64,000 nucleotides of DNA from positions 1 to 64,000 of the forward strand of contig CAKRMH010000014.1 of NCBI GenBank assembly GCA_934364805.1. The letters are read 5' to 3'. Shown here piece after piece: positions 8,241-17,109 of the stretch (the stretch's first letter is position 1; every line of letters begins with the position of its first letter). The translations under genes and the position numbers were made by a program. Below the pieces are notes generated by a model that was given only the letters and a program-made list of their open reading frames with translations, was not told the origin of the DNA and made no database searches. Origin of the DNA: an uncultured Lachnospiraceae bacterium (lineage in GTDB: Bacteria; Bacillota; Clostridia; Lachnospirales; Lachnospiraceae).

Positions 8241-8521
8241 CGGAACAGCCTGCTCAAAAATGATTCATTCTTCCCACCCGGACCTGGTACATCCGAGTAT
8301 TCCAGAGAACGGATGTCGCCTTCAATATCCACCTCACCTTTTTCCAGGTTCAGGCGGTTCACATGAAGGTCCGCCCCTTTTACTAAAAGCATTCCCATCT
8401 CCGTCTCAAGCAGGATCTCAGCAATATCAAACGACAATACATCAAGGATTCCTGTAAAACTTCCTGTATTCCTGTTGTTTAAAAGTAATTTATGGGCTTT
8501 GCCAGCTGTCTTCTCGTCCAT
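8237..8521 (-). CDS. yabP: Sporulation protein YabP
   Basis: YabP is a small beta-rich protein of sigma E-controlled spore cortex and coat assembly, a relative of YqfC. The 94 residues (MDEKTAGKAHK start) carry the family's LLLNNRNTGSFTGILDVLSF and GMLLVKGADLHVNRLNLEKG segments. I chose ATG 8521 because AAGGAGGGG lies at an ideal distance; the in-frame TTG at 8545 lies upstream of that site. It follows rqcP by 57 nt and overlaps yabQ. Confidence 0.92.
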   Translation of the reverse strand: MDEKTAGKAHKLLLNNRNTGSFTGILDVLSFDIAEILLETEMGMLLVKGADLHVNRLNLEKGEVDIEGDIRSLEYSDVPGPGGKNESFLSRLFR

Positions 8522-8578
8522 CTTAACCCCTCCTTGTATTAACAATATATTAAAAACAAAGGGGGATTATTCCACATT
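8522..8578 (-). promoter_or_regulatory. yabP leader: possible RBS-masking hairpin or sporulation promoter
   Basis: In this 57-nt gap the minus strand has CCCCCTTTGT, an AT-rich stretch with TAATATATT, then ACAAGGAGGGG, which contains the yabP ribosome binding site. The two outer blocks can pair and would hide that site. GGAATAAT upstream with TAATATATT could alternatively be a sigma E-like promoter. Neither reading is certain. Confidence 0.35.
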
Positions 8579-8818
8579 CTAAATATATTCGAAAAGATCC
8601 TTAGCCTGCTCTTTCTTCGTTGTATCCTGCAGATCCAGAACACGTACCTTTACCTTCTTCTGTCCAAAAAGGATCTCTATGATATCACCGACTTTTACCT
8701 GAACAGAAGCCTTTGCCGGTTTGCCATTTACCATGACTCTGCCTGCATCGCATGCCTCATTTGCAACCGTGCGGCGCTTGATCAGGCGCGATACCTTCAA
8801 AAATTTATCTAATCTCAT
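8579..8818 (-). CDS. rqcP: S4-domain RNA-binding protein RqcP (YabO)
   Basis: RqcP works with RqcH on stalled 50S subunits to add C-terminal alanine tails to incomplete chains. The protein is 79 residues, almost all one S4 fold: MRLDKFLKVSRLIKRRTVANEACDAG... with the VMVNGKPAKASVQVKVGDIIEI segment. I start at ATG 8818, which has TTGGAGAAAAAG before it and gives the standard MRLDKFL beginning; a longer frame would run through a terminator hairpin. The yabO-yabP-yabQ-divIC order matches Bacillus. Confidence 0.92.
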   Translation of the reverse strand: MRLDKFLKVSRLIKRRTVANEACDAGRVMVNGKPAKASVQVKVGDIIEILFGQKKVKVRVLDLQDTTKKEQAKDLFEYI

Positions 8819-8830
8819 ATCTTTTTCTCC

Positions 8831-8860
8831 AAAAAAATGGAGCGCAGGAAATGCGCTCCA
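8831..8860 (-). terminator. Strong terminator between hup and rqcP, touching the rqcP RBS
   Basis: On the minus strand TGGAGCGC, a 7-nt loop and GCGCTCCA are followed by seven T, and the next bases are the rqcP ribosome binding site GGAGAAAAAG. It ends the hup transcript. There is no room for a promoter between it and rqcP, so rqcP must depend on read-through or on an upstream start. Confidence 0.85.
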
Positions 8861-8885
8861 CTTATTATTCATATTAACATCTAAA

Positions 8886-9158
8886 TTAGTTGATAGAATC
8901 TTTTAAAGCTTTTCCAGCTTTGAATTTAGGTGCTTTAGAAGCTGGGATAACCATCTCTGCTCCTGTCTGTGGATTTCTTCCTGTTCTCTCAGCTCTCTCA
9001 GATACTTCGAATGTACCAAAGCCTACTAACTGGATCTTCTCACCTTTCTTTAATTCTTCAGCAACAACCTCTGTGAATGCTTTTAATGCTGCTTCTGCAT
9101 CTTTTTTAGAAATCTCTGCTTTCTCAGCCATAGCTGCAACTAACTCTGCTTTGTTCAT
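8886..9158 (-). CDS. hup: DNA-binding protein HU
   Basis: Histone-like dimer that bends and compacts DNA. The 90-residue protein has the full HU fold, including the beta-arm signature around GFGTFEVSERAERTGRNPQT (about 46-65) and the IPASKAPKFKAGKALKDSIN end. AGGAGG precedes the ATG. It has its own promoter (9228-9256) and a terminator right after the stop, so it is mainly a single-gene unit ahead of the rqcP-yabPQ-divIC group. Confidence 0.97.
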   Translation of the reverse strand: MNKAELVAAMAEKAEISKKDAEAALKAFTEVVAEELKKGEKIQLVGFGTFEVSERAERTGRNPQTGAEMVIPASKAPKFKAGKALKDSIN

Positions 9159-9227
9159 GTCAAAATTCCTCCTATGGATTTCAAATTATATAATTCGAGC
9201 TTAACTCCCAAATTACCTACATGAATA

Positions 9228-9256
9228 TATATACTTGTTTTTCCCCCTTTTGTCAA
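9228..9256 (-). promoter_or_regulatory. hup promoter
   Basis: On the minus strand TTGACA (9256-9251) is followed after exactly 17 bp by TATATA (9233-9228). It is about 70 nt before the hup start and is one of the cleanest sigma A promoters in the window. Confidence 0.8.
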
Positions 9257-9346
9257 GGAAAAATCCCATATTCTAGGCATTCGCAAGGGGTAAAAGCACA
9301 CAAAAATATACTTGTAAAATCGTCATTTTGTCTCTTTACAATTCGA

Positions 9347-10603
9347 TCAATCTGTGAGAGAGTTCAACATCTGTGACAAGGTTGACAGATAATCCTGCAG
9401 ATCTTCCTTATCTTTTTCGATGCTCTCGGAACTCTTTTCCGTGCTTTGTGAGCTTGTCTCACTGTCTAACGGTTTGTTGATCTTACTGCTCTCCGAAGAG
9501 TTCTCCGTAGACTTTTCGGTGCTCTCAGAGCTTCCGCTGCTTTTCTTACTGCTTTGTCCGGTTCCTGTCGCATCCAGCTCGATCAGGATCGTGGCTTCCT
9601 CCGAGTTGACATAAAGATATCTTGTCCAGTCTTCATACCCATCTGCCTTCACCACCAGAATATGACGTCCATACTGCAGATCCACCGGTTCCGTATAATC
9701 GATCTGCGCTCCATCCACCGAAACGGTGGCATTCTCCGCATTGACGGTAAACAGGATCTTACCGTATTTCGGGCCATCGCCCTTTAGCGTATCCAGATCG
9801 ACCGTCGTTGTCTCACCTCTTGTGATTGTGATCTCCTGGCTTCCGCCCCAGCCGTTGTTGGCAACAGAAAGCGTATACGTTCCCTCCGGAACATCCATGC
9901 TCATATTGGAAGTGATCTGCGCAAAGACCTTCTTGTCCAGCTGCAGATAACTGCCATCAAACAGCCCGGTATTGGTCAGCGCAAGCGTTCCATGACCGGT
10001 CGTAACGATCACCGATAAAATGCGGTTATCCATTCCGATCACAGAGATCGTATCATCCGATGTGATATCCGCCGGCGTGATGACCTGGTCTCCGGAAAAA
10101 ACATAGGTCGTCGGATCACAGATGTAACGGTTATCTGCGATCGTGAGCATGCTCTTATCCAGATCAACCGAGAATCGTGTGATATTGTCATATTCCCATA
10201 CTTCATCTGCAATCTGCACCTGCGACACGATTCCCGACGGGTCTATGGTTCCCGCATGGATCACCTTTCCCGGTTCAAAATTAACCGTGGAAACCTCGGT
10301 TCCGTATTTGTCCATAAACTTTGTTCCAAGATTATAGTGGAACTGATATTCCAGGCCATTCGAAAACAGATACGCTGTGAAAGACTCTTCCGCACTGTTC
10401 ATTGAAGTGATCAGATATAATTTGTCATCGGCCTCTTCCGCCTCTTCGGTCTGTGTACTATCGGAAGCTGTATAATAATGGACTCCGCTCTTTGGCTTCA
10501 CGGTCAGCGAATCCTTCGATGCGCATCCCATCACGCTGCACAGGCAGAACACCAGAAGCAGCAACAGTCCAGGCAACCGCTTTTTTCGTTGTATTCTCTG
10601 CAT
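9347..10603 (-). CDS. PEGA-domain lipoprotein
   Basis: The 418-residue protein begins with a lipoprotein signal (MQRIQRKKRLPGLLLLLVFC and lipobox VMGC, Cys27), so it is lipid-anchored on the outer membrane face of the cell (inference). The middle has beta-rich segments, one of them EGTYTLSVANNGWGG-like (about 238-252). Residues about 285-345 (from YGKILFTVNAENATVSVDGA) form a PEGA domain, a small surface module usually used for binding or presentation. The last 70 residues are a Ser, Glu and Lys-rich low-complexity tail. The exact role is unknown. Neighbours are a CotS-like gene and cca, co-directional. The ribosome binding site (AGAGAGG) is moderate. Confidence 0.85.
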   Translation of the reverse strand: MQRIQRKKRLPGLLLLLVFCLCSVMGCASKDSLTVKPKSGVHYYTASDSTQTEEAEEADDKLYLITSMNSAEESFTAYLFSNGLEYQFHYNLGTKFMDKYGTEVSTVNFEPGKVIHAGTIDPSGIVSQVQIADEVWEYDNITRFSVDLDKSMLTIADNRYICDPTTYVFSGDQVITPADITSDDTISVIGMDNRILSVIVTTGHGTLALTNTGLFDGSYLQLDKKVFAQITSNMSMDVPEGTYTLSVANNGWGGSQEITITRGETTTVDLDTLKGDGPKYGKILFTVNAENATVSVDGAQIDYTEPVDLQYGRHILVVKADGYEDWTRYLYVNSEEATILIELDATGTGQSSKKSSGSSESTEKSTENSSESSKINKPLDSETSSQSTEKSSESIEKDKEDLQDYLSTLSQMLNSLTD

Positions 10604-10639
10604 ATACCAACCTCTCTTTTCGATAGTAAGTATACAATA

Positions 10640-11644
10640 TCAACCGTGAAAAGAAAATAAATTTTGCAAAAATCGCATACGTTCTTCTTCCTGTTCAATG
10701 ACCTTATCCAGTTTCTCGATACTCCGTCCCGACAGCCACGCTTTATGGGAATTGTAATAGTGATTGGCAAGCTTCCAGAACTTCTCCGGATACGCAAGTG
10801 CAAGACAGAGCTGTCTGCGTTCTTCCTCCTGCAGCATGCGCTCACTTTCATATGCCGTGATCAGATCTTCCCCGAGCCGGCTGTTCCAGCCGTTCTTTTC
10901 GAGCATCTTGCGCATAAAGTTGGCAATGTCCTGTACTGCTGCATGATATCCCATATATTCAAAATGGATCATCCTCCATCCGTTCTCCGTGTATACAATA
11001 TTATGCTGATTGCAGTCCCCGTGGCAGAGCATCCGACATTCCTCCGGGAGATCAGAATCCACAAGTTTTTCCAATGTTTTTTGTGCATTCTCTATAAAAT
11101 GCGCATACTGTTCCTGGAACTTCATTTCAAATTCATTCTTTTTTCTTTTCGAGCGCACATAATTCTTCACCTTTACAAGTTCCCGGTTATGTTTTGCGTA
11201 GAGCTGCGCAAGTTCGTTTTCACCGTTTTTCATAAACTCCGGTATTTCCTGTCCAAGCGAAGCCGAAACAGTGTGAAAACGGGCGAGAAGCCGCATGGCA
11301 GCCTTCATCTCATCCCTGTTTTTTGTGCTGCACTCCGTTCCGCGGATCATGTCCTTTAAGATAAAACGATCTCCGGTGTCCTCAGTGACAAGTGCTTTTC
11401 CCTCCTTATCCCGGAAGATCTGTTCCACCTCAAACCCGGACCCGAGAAACCTTGCCAGTATCACCGCCAGAAACTCAGCCCGTTCTTCCGAACCACGGAA
11501 CTCCTTCAGGAGTTTCATACCCTGATCTGTTTCGCAAATATATGCGCCCCTTCCTTTTGTGATCTTCCCCACTTCAAGATCGTATTGTTCCATAATAACT
11601 TCCGGCTGATTATACAAGAAAACCCCTCCATATGACTCATTCAT
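10640..11644 (-). CDS. CotS-family spore coat protein (kinase-like fold)
   Basis: CotS proteins have an aminoglycoside phosphotransferase-like fold and sit in the spore coat of Bacillus and Clostridia. Here CHGDCNQHN (catalytic-loop Asp and Asn, about residues 207-215) is present, but the following metal-binding Asp is replaced by His in MIHFEYMGY (about 226-234), so catalytic activity is doubtful. The start is uncertain: ATG 11644 (334 aa) avoids reading cca out of frame, but ATG 11719 has a better GGAG site and would overlap cca by 56 bases. ATG 11593 is a third option. It lies just after cca. Confidence 0.85.
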   Translation of the reverse strand: MNESYGGVFLYNQPEVIMEQYDLEVGKITKGRGAYICETDQGMKLLKEFRGSEERAEFLAVILARFLGSGFEVEQIFRDKEGKALVTEDTGDRFILKDMIRGTECSTKNRDEMKAAMRLLARFHTVSASLGQEIPEFMKNGENELAQLYAKHNRELVKVKNYVRSKRKKNEFEMKFQEQYAHFIENAQKTLEKLVDSDLPEECRMLCHGDCNQHNIVYTENGWRMIHFEYMGYHAAVQDIANFMRKMLEKNGWNSRLGEDLITAYESERMLQEEERRQLCLALAYPEKFWKLANHYYNSHKAWLSGRSIEKLDKVIEQEEERMRFLQNLFSFHG

Positions 11645-11663
11645 GGTTATCCATGTCTGTTTA

Positions 11664-13007
11664 TCATATGAAAGGGTCTGCGAATTTATGAGCAAGTTGA
11701 AGTAATTTTTCCCGGTCATTTAACTCCGGTTGTTCCAGGACCGCCTCAAACAGCTGGTTTAAGATCTCTCCCATCTGTTTTCCCGGCTTCATGCCATATG
11801 CGATCAGATCCCGTCCGTTCACGGACAGATCCTTTTTCTGAAGGCACTGGTTTTTCCTTAAAATATCCTGATAAATTGCCTCATATCCTGCAATATAGGC
11901 AAGCTTTTCTTCCCTCTGATATGCACTCTGCGCAAGTGTATCCGCACGCTTGACTTCAAAAAGCTGTGGATACTGTTCAAGACCGGTCCTGCTTACTGCC
12001 TTGCGGATCGCCTTCTCTGTAAGCGGCGGACGCTCATCATGCGCCGCCACAAGTTTTGCTGTGCGGTCGATCGTGTCATTGTCAAATTTCAGTCTGCGCA
12101 GGATCTGCCTTGTCATATCGGCCCCCATCTTCGGATGCCCATGGTAATGTTCCTCTCCGTTGTCATCTGCGGTAATGCAGAGCGGCTTCGCCACATCATG
12201 AAACAGCATTGTAAGACGCAGCACCTTGTCTGCCCGGATCTGCATGAGCGCATGGATCGTATGCTCGCCCACCGAATAACAATGATGGATGTTCCTCTGC
12301 GGAGTCTGCATCATACGGTCAAATTCCGGAAGAACCCAGGCGCTTAGTCCAAGCTCATACACCTGGCGGATCTCCTCTGGATGACCGGACACAAGCAGCT
12401 TGACAAGTTCTACCTGGATCCGTTCCGCACTGACTCTTTGGATATTGTCTGCAAGCCTGCTTACCGCAGCCTTCGTATCCGGTGCGATCTCAAATCCAAG
12501 CTGTGCTGCAAACCGTACCGCCCTTAACATACGCAGTGCATCCTCCGAGAACCGCTCCATCGGATCTCCGACACAGCGGATCACCTTCCGCTTCAGGTCT
12601 CCGATGCCGTCAAATGCATCCACAAGACCTGCCGTTTCATTATATGCCATGGCATTGATCGTAAAATCCCTGCGTTTCAGATCCTCGATCAGATTCGCCG
12701 TAAACGTCACTTCCTTCGGATGTCTCGCATCCTCATACTCGCCGTCGATGCGGTATGTCGTAACCTCATACCCTTCATGATCCAGCATGACCGTTACAGT
12801 TCCATGCTGGATCCCGGTGTCTATGGTATGGGAAAAGAGTTCCTTCACCTGCTCCGGTCTCGCAGAAGTGGTAATGTCCCAGTCCTGCGGAGTCCTGCCA
12901 AGAAGCGTATCCCTCACGCATCCGCCCACAGCATACCCCTCGAAGCCGTGCTCCATCAGCGTATGGATTATGAAGTTGACATTCTCTGGAAGCTTAAATG
13001 AATGCAT
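11664..13007 (-). CDS. cca: CCA tRNA nucleotidyltransferase with HD domain
   Basis: Adds or repairs the 3' CCA end of tRNAs. The class II nucleotidyltransferase head has GGCVRDTLLGRTPQDWDI (28-45) with the two metal-binding acids in DWD. It is followed by the RRDFTINAMAYN motif (about 111-122), the EDALRMLRAVRFAAQLGF motif and a C-terminal HD domain with MLFHDVAKP near residue 257. The length of 447 residues is normal for the HD-containing clostridial type. AAAGGAA precedes the ATG. The start lies 14 nt inside the end of the GGDEF gene, so the two are likely co-transcribed. Confidence 0.95.
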   Translation of the reverse strand: MHSFKLPENVNFIIHTLMEHGFEGYAVGGCVRDTLLGRTPQDWDITTSARPEQVKELFSHTIDTGIQHGTVTVMLDHEGYEVTTYRIDGEYEDARHPKEVTFTANLIEDLKRRDFTINAMAYNETAGLVDAFDGIGDLKRKVIRCVGDPMERFSEDALRMLRAVRFAAQLGFEIAPDTKAAVSRLADNIQRVSAERIQVELVKLLVSGHPEEIRQVYELGLSAWVLPEFDRMMQTPQRNIHHCYSVGEHTIHALMQIRADKVLRLTMLFHDVAKPLCITADDNGEEHYHGHPKMGADMTRQILRRLKFDNDTIDRTAKLVAAHDERPPLTEKAIRKAVSRTGLEQYPQLFEVKRADTLAQSAYQREEKLAYIAGYEAIYQDILRKNQCLQKKDLSVNGRDLIAYGMKPGKQMGEILNQLFEAVLEQPELNDREKLLQLAHKFADPFI

Positions 13008-16000
13008 AGGTTCCTTTCTGGTTCATCTTGACGTGGTAAAGCATATCATCCGCTTTCCGGATCAATTCGTTCACGTCATTTTCCTCACAGATGCCATCCG
13101 ATGCTGCAATTCCGATCGAACAGGTAATTCTCTGATTCTGGCCAATCTTAATATTCTGCCCGATCCTGTTCGAAATATCCTCTTCAAATCCATCTGTGCT
13201 GTCGATTTTTCTGTAAATCTCCTTTGCGATCTCTTCCAGCCTGGTCTTTTCATCCGTATCCAGAATAATAATGAATTCATCCCCGCCAAAACGGCTGACA
13301 AATCCCTGTTTCCCGGTAACTTCTGTAAAAATAGATGCCATGCTCTGAAGGATCACATCTCCGATATCATGTCCGAAAGTATCATTATAAAGCTTAAAGT
13401 TATCCAGGTCAATGAACATCAGACCCATTTTTCCACATTCCCTGCGTTTTTTCAGATCCCTTACCTTGCGCTCCACCTCCTGATACATGCCGGCGCGGTT
13501 GTAGATTCCGGTAAGCATGTCCGTTGTGGCAGCTGCTGCAAGTTTACGGTTCATCTCAAAAATCTTATCGTACGCCTCAATGCGGTTAATGGAATAATTC
13601 AGATCCCTCATCAGAAGATCATAAATGTTCAGATCATCCTCATTCAACATATAACGGTCAATCGAAGAATGCCAGTTCTCACGCATGCGGATATAGGTAA
13701 TAAACACGCTTTTTAAGCTCCGGTTATTAAAAATCGGAACTGCTGCGATCGAGCATACATCATCTGCTCCAAATAAAGAAATCAGGCGCATATGCTCCGG
13801 ATAATTTCCACTGATCTTGGAAACAACAAGTCCCTGCGGGTATTTGCACATACTGCGCCGGATTTCGGCAACGACCTCATCCGTGATCGCAACTCCGGTA
13901 TCATTATAGAGGATCTCACTGCCCTCAGAATGGAAACGGATGTATAGTGCACAGTCATTGTTAAAATGGTTGAGGAACATATGCATGGAAGTCTCAACCA
14001 CTTCATGCACCTCTGCGCCATTCACATCAACGAGTTTCTGCCAGCGTGAGAGGAATTCCATCTGGCTTCTCGCAGTCTTTAAATCCCTTGCCACGCCCTC
14101 CTGTTTCATCAATGCTTCCAGCCGTTCTTCCGGCATGTCTTTTCCAGCAAAATTTCTGGACTCCTCCACTTCCTTTAAAAGTGCATCCGATAATAAAGCA
14201 TGCCTTTTCGCTGCGCGGATCTGATATTGTTCCAGTTTCTCTTTTTCTTTCTCATAGCAGTCTTTTCTGCCAAGAAAACGAAACAGCTCCATTCTCTTTT
14301 TGCGGAACAGCTCATATGAAAAATACTGATTGCCCTCCGCATTCAGCAGAAACTGCTCTGCCCGGTCCAGATCGCAGGCAGCATCTTCGTATGCTCCATC
14401 CTGCCAGCACAACAGTCCCTTCGAAAACAGATAAAGGAACATATCATCATCACATTTCGCATAATCATGAACGATTCCGATCAGGTTGTTATTCTTTTCT
14501 TTTTCCAGCACATAGCTTAAAAACTGATGGCAGCTCAACAGATAGCGCTCACAGTTAAACCGGTCCTTCTGCAGGATGCTGACAAGTGCCAGGAGTCCGT
14601 AGAGCTTTGACAGATTGCATACTCTCAGACTGTTCATGTGAAGCCGTTCTATCGTCTTCATGACAAATAACAGTTTCTGCTCCGCATCGGCATATTTGCC
14701 GCGCATGATATCATTCAATGACATGTTATAACGCACTTCTGCAATATCATCCGGGAATTTCAGCTCACAAAACAGCCCGATCGCATGCTGATAGAAAGTT
14801 TCTGCCCTATGATCTTCCCCCATTGCGCTCAGATTGTAGCCAAGACCGGAATAGATCCTGCCCAGCTGCAGGCTTCTTTTGTCCTGTAAGAACTGATAGG
14901 TGCGCACCGAATATAAAATTGCGATCTCGTTCATTCCGCTTGTCGCTGCGATCATAATATTCTTCTGGTATGCATCATACACCAGCTGTTCATTTCCGAT
15001 TTCCTTGGCAAGTGCGATTCCCATGCTGAAATGCACCAGCGACTCCTCCGAATGATATGCCCTGGCAACAACCTCCGGCTGATTATCATATGCGTAAACA
15101 TAAATGTGCGCCAGATTGTTCCAATATCCATATTGTTTTAATTTTTCGATCAGATCTTCCTGAATCGGTACATCCTGCGCACAGAAAAAGATATTATACC
15201 AGCCTGACATCTGATTCTGAACTGCCAGAAGCTCTGCTTCAAATTCCAGTCTTTCTGCTTTGGCATTCTTTGCGATCTGCTGTGCCTTTTTTGCATATTC
15301 CACGCCTTTGGCCAGCTTGCCCTGATACATGTAGCAGTTTCCTCGGAAATATGCCTGATAATACTGCGCTTCCCAGTTCTGCTGGTAAATGCGCAGCCCC
15401 GAAAGCTCATCCGTCAATTCAAGTGCTTTCGGAATATCTCCACAAAGGGTTGAGATCTTAATGTAAAGTGAATACAATCCGATCTTCTCTTCATCGGAGA
15501 TTGTCAGATCTTCAAAGCGGATCTGACGGTCAAGTTTCCGTATGTAAACCGATGCCTGTGCAAAATCCAGAAGTTCCACCATATTGCGCAGACGGATAAA
15601 CATCTGCTCCCATTCCTCTTCTTCTCCAGCTATCGTCTTATCATTGCTGCGATCTGTGGAATTGCCGATATGGTAGACCTGGCTCAGATCCTCCAGAGCC
15701 TCTGTAAACTGATCCCAGTCTGTCCCGTAATTCCCGGATGCATTCATCTGCTCGTTGATCCCGAGAACAACACCGATATTGCTGCAGCCCATCTGAAGCA
15801 GACGATTTAAAAGCTTGACCGTGCTTCTGCTCGCATACTGAAAACGATTGATCACGATCATCACCGGATGTGTCTCTGCAAGTCTGCAGATCATCGTGGC
15901 AACCGCCTCCGTCATCCGGTACTGTTCATAAACAACCTCATTCAAAAGGACATTCTCGCTCCGCACACACTGTCCAGTCTCATAATAGGACTTTAACACG

Positions 16001-16302
16001 CCCATCTGTAAATGATATACATCACATTCTTCCAGAAAATCCTCAAAACTTCCTGTTTCATATCTTCGGAACATCTCACAGATGATATCCAGAAATGGCT
16101 CGTATGCCCCCACAATACGATCCTGCTCCAGTTCTGTACATGCGAAAAAAACGCCATCCGATTCTTCCGAATAACGTTTTACTGTCTCAAGTCCGGACAC
16201 AGTCAAAGAATTGCCATAGCATGCCATGACAATATTCTGCTCCTCCTGTCCGATCCGATGATATACCTGTTCAATTACCCCATTAAAATAATTACCGATC
16301 AT
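12994..16302 (-). CDS. Giant diguanylate cyclase: degenerate ATPase-like head, TPR-type repeats, GAF-like, GGDEF
   Basis: The 1102-residue protein has no signal peptide or membrane span, so it is cytoplasmic. Residues 1-215 look like the head of an AAA_16/STAND ATPase: THPVMIVINRFQYASRSTVK (145-164) sits where such proteins have their Walker B hhhhDDhxWAD, but the acids are gone, and no GxxxxGK P-loop is visible upstream. About 235-700 is all-helical with TPR-like spacing. About 730-900 resembles a GAF sensor domain. The end is a GGDEF domain with intact GGDEF at 1006-1010, so it probably makes cyclic-di-GMP. The usual RxxD inhibitory site before GGDEF is GKQG, so feedback inhibition is probably lost. 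The ligand is unknown. Confidence 0.85.
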   Translation of the reverse strand: MIGNYFNGVIEQVYHRIGQEEQNIVMACYGNSLTVSGLETVKRYSEESDGVFFACTELEQDRIVGAYEPFLDIICEMFRRYETGSFEDFLEECDVYHLQMGVLKSYYETGQCVRSENVLLNEVVYEQYRMTEAVATMICRLAETHPVMIVINRFQYASRSTVKLLNRLLQMGCSNIGVVLGINEQMNASGNYGTDWDQFTEALEDLSQVYHIGNSTDRSNDKTIAGEEEEWEQMFIRLRNMVELLDFAQASVYIRKLDRQIRFEDLTISDEEKIGLYSLYIKISTLCGDIPKALELTDELSGLRIYQQNWEAQYYQAYFRGNCYMYQGKLAKGVEYAKKAQQIAKNAKAERLEFEAELLAVQNQMSGWYNIFFCAQDVPIQEDLIEKLKQYGYWNNLAHIYVYAYDNQPEVVARAYHSEESLVHFSMGIALAKEIGNEQLVYDAYQKNIMIAATSGMNEIAILYSVRTYQFLQDKRSLQLGRIYSGLGYNLSAMGEDHRAETFYQHAIGLFCELKFPDDIAEVRYNMSLNDIMRGKYADAEQKLLFVMKTIERLHMNSLRVCNLSKLYGLLALVSILQKDRFNCERYLLSCHQFLSYVLEKEKNNNLIGIVHDYAKCDDDMFLYLFSKGLLCWQDGAYEDAACDLDRAEQFLLNAEGNQYFSYELFRKKRMELFRFLGRKDCYEKEKEKLEQYQIRAAKRHALLSDALLKEVEESRNFAGKDMPEERLEALMKQEGVARDLKTARSQMEFLSRWQKLVDVNGAEVHEVVETSMHMFLNHFNNDCALYIRFHSEGSEILYNDTGVAITDEVVAEIRRSMCKYPQGLVVSKISGNYPEHMRLISLFGADDVCSIAAVPIFNNRSLKSVFITYIRMRENWHSSIDRYMLNEDDLNIYDLLMRDLNYSINRIEAYDKIFEMNRKLAAAATTDMLTGIYNRAGMYQEVERKVRDLKKRRECGKMGLMFIDLDNFKLYNDTFGHDIGDVILQSMASIFTEVTGKQGFVSRFGGDEFIIILDTDEKTRLEEIAKEIYRKIDSTDGFEEDISNRIGQNIKIGQNQRITCSIGIAASDGICEENDVNELIRKADDMLYHVKMNQKGTYAFI

Positions 16303-16321
16303 GGCCTCTCCCCCATGCCCC

Positions 16322-16393
16322 CAAAGCTTTCTAAGACCTATTACCTACTTATGTCAATAATTCCATCTTAGAGGAATCCTTTGCGCATGTCAA
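16322..16393 (-). promoter_or_regulatory. Candidate tandem promoters of the GGDEF-cca unit
   Basis: Two TTGACA hexamers lie 36 bp apart on the minus strand (16393-16388 and 16357-16352). The first has TAAGAT after 17 bp, the second TTAGAA after 17 bp. The upstream one overlaps the stop codon of the pseudouridine synthase. Both minus 10 elements are weak. Confidence 0.4.
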
Positions 16394-17079
16394 GAATTTC
16401 GCCGAAATTCGCGAAATTCCTCGAAACTTTTTCCTTTTGGTACGATCTGAAACTCCATGCGCCTGCCACTCACCGGGTGATCAAATGCGATTCGGTAAGA
16501 ACAGAGTGCAAGATCAGTTGTGCGGCCGTTGGCTGTATGACCGTATTTTCCGTCTCCAATGAGCGGACATCCCATGTGTGCCATCTGGACACGGATCTGA
16601 TGATGCCGTCCGGTCTTAAGCCCTACATCAAGCAGTGCATGGCAGCTTGTCTGTGCCAGCATGACATAAGAAAGCTCTGCCTTTTTCGCATCTTTATTCT
16701 CTGCCCCTGTAACAATGGACATATTCTTCTTTCTCTGGAACAGAAGATAGTCGGTCAGCGTCCCTTCTGTGCTCTCCGGGATCTGCTCCGTAACCGCATA
16801 ATAATTCTTACCGATCGAACGGGACTGTACCTGCGCAGATAATGCTGCGGCGGCCTGTGGATTTTTGGCAAAAACCATGACTCCCTCAACCGGCTGGTCC
16901 AGACGATGTACCACACCGATGTATGGGGATTCCCCTTTTGCTGCAAGATAGTTGCGGAGCATGCTTTCCATGTCTTTTTGTCCGACTCTTCCGGTCTGTG
17001 TTGCAATTCCCGCCGGTTTATATACGACAAGAACACTGTCGTCCTCATAAATTACCTGAAGTTCCATGTTCATTTCCAT
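16390..17079 (-). CDS. RluA-family pseudouridine synthase
   Basis: Isomerises uridine to pseudouridine in rRNA or tRNA; the exact site cannot be told from sequence. The 229-residue protein lacks an S4 domain and is a bare catalytic domain. It has the VVHRLDQPVEGVMVFAK motif (about 56-72) with the catalytic Asp in HRLD, and the later TGRHHQIRVQMAHMGCPLIGD motif (around 156-176). The DNA reads ATG GAA ATG AAC ATG, so the start may be 17079, 17073 or 17067; AGAGG is best placed for 17073. It lies upstream of the GGDEF gene. Confidence 0.92.
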   Translation of the reverse strand: MEMNMELQVIYEDDSVLVVYKPAGIATQTGRVGQKDMESMLRNYLAAKGESPYIGVVHRLDQPVEGVMVFAKNPQAAAALSAQVQSRSIGKNYYAVTEQIPESTEGTLTDYLLFQRKKNMSIVTGAENKDAKKAELSYVMLAQTSCHALLDVGLKTGRHHQIRVQMAHMGCPLIGDGKYGHTANGRTTDLALCSYRIAFDHPVSGRRMEFQIVPKGKSFEEFREFRRNS

Positions 17080-17109
17080 CCTCTTCTCATAAGTAAATTT
17101 TCTGCCGCT

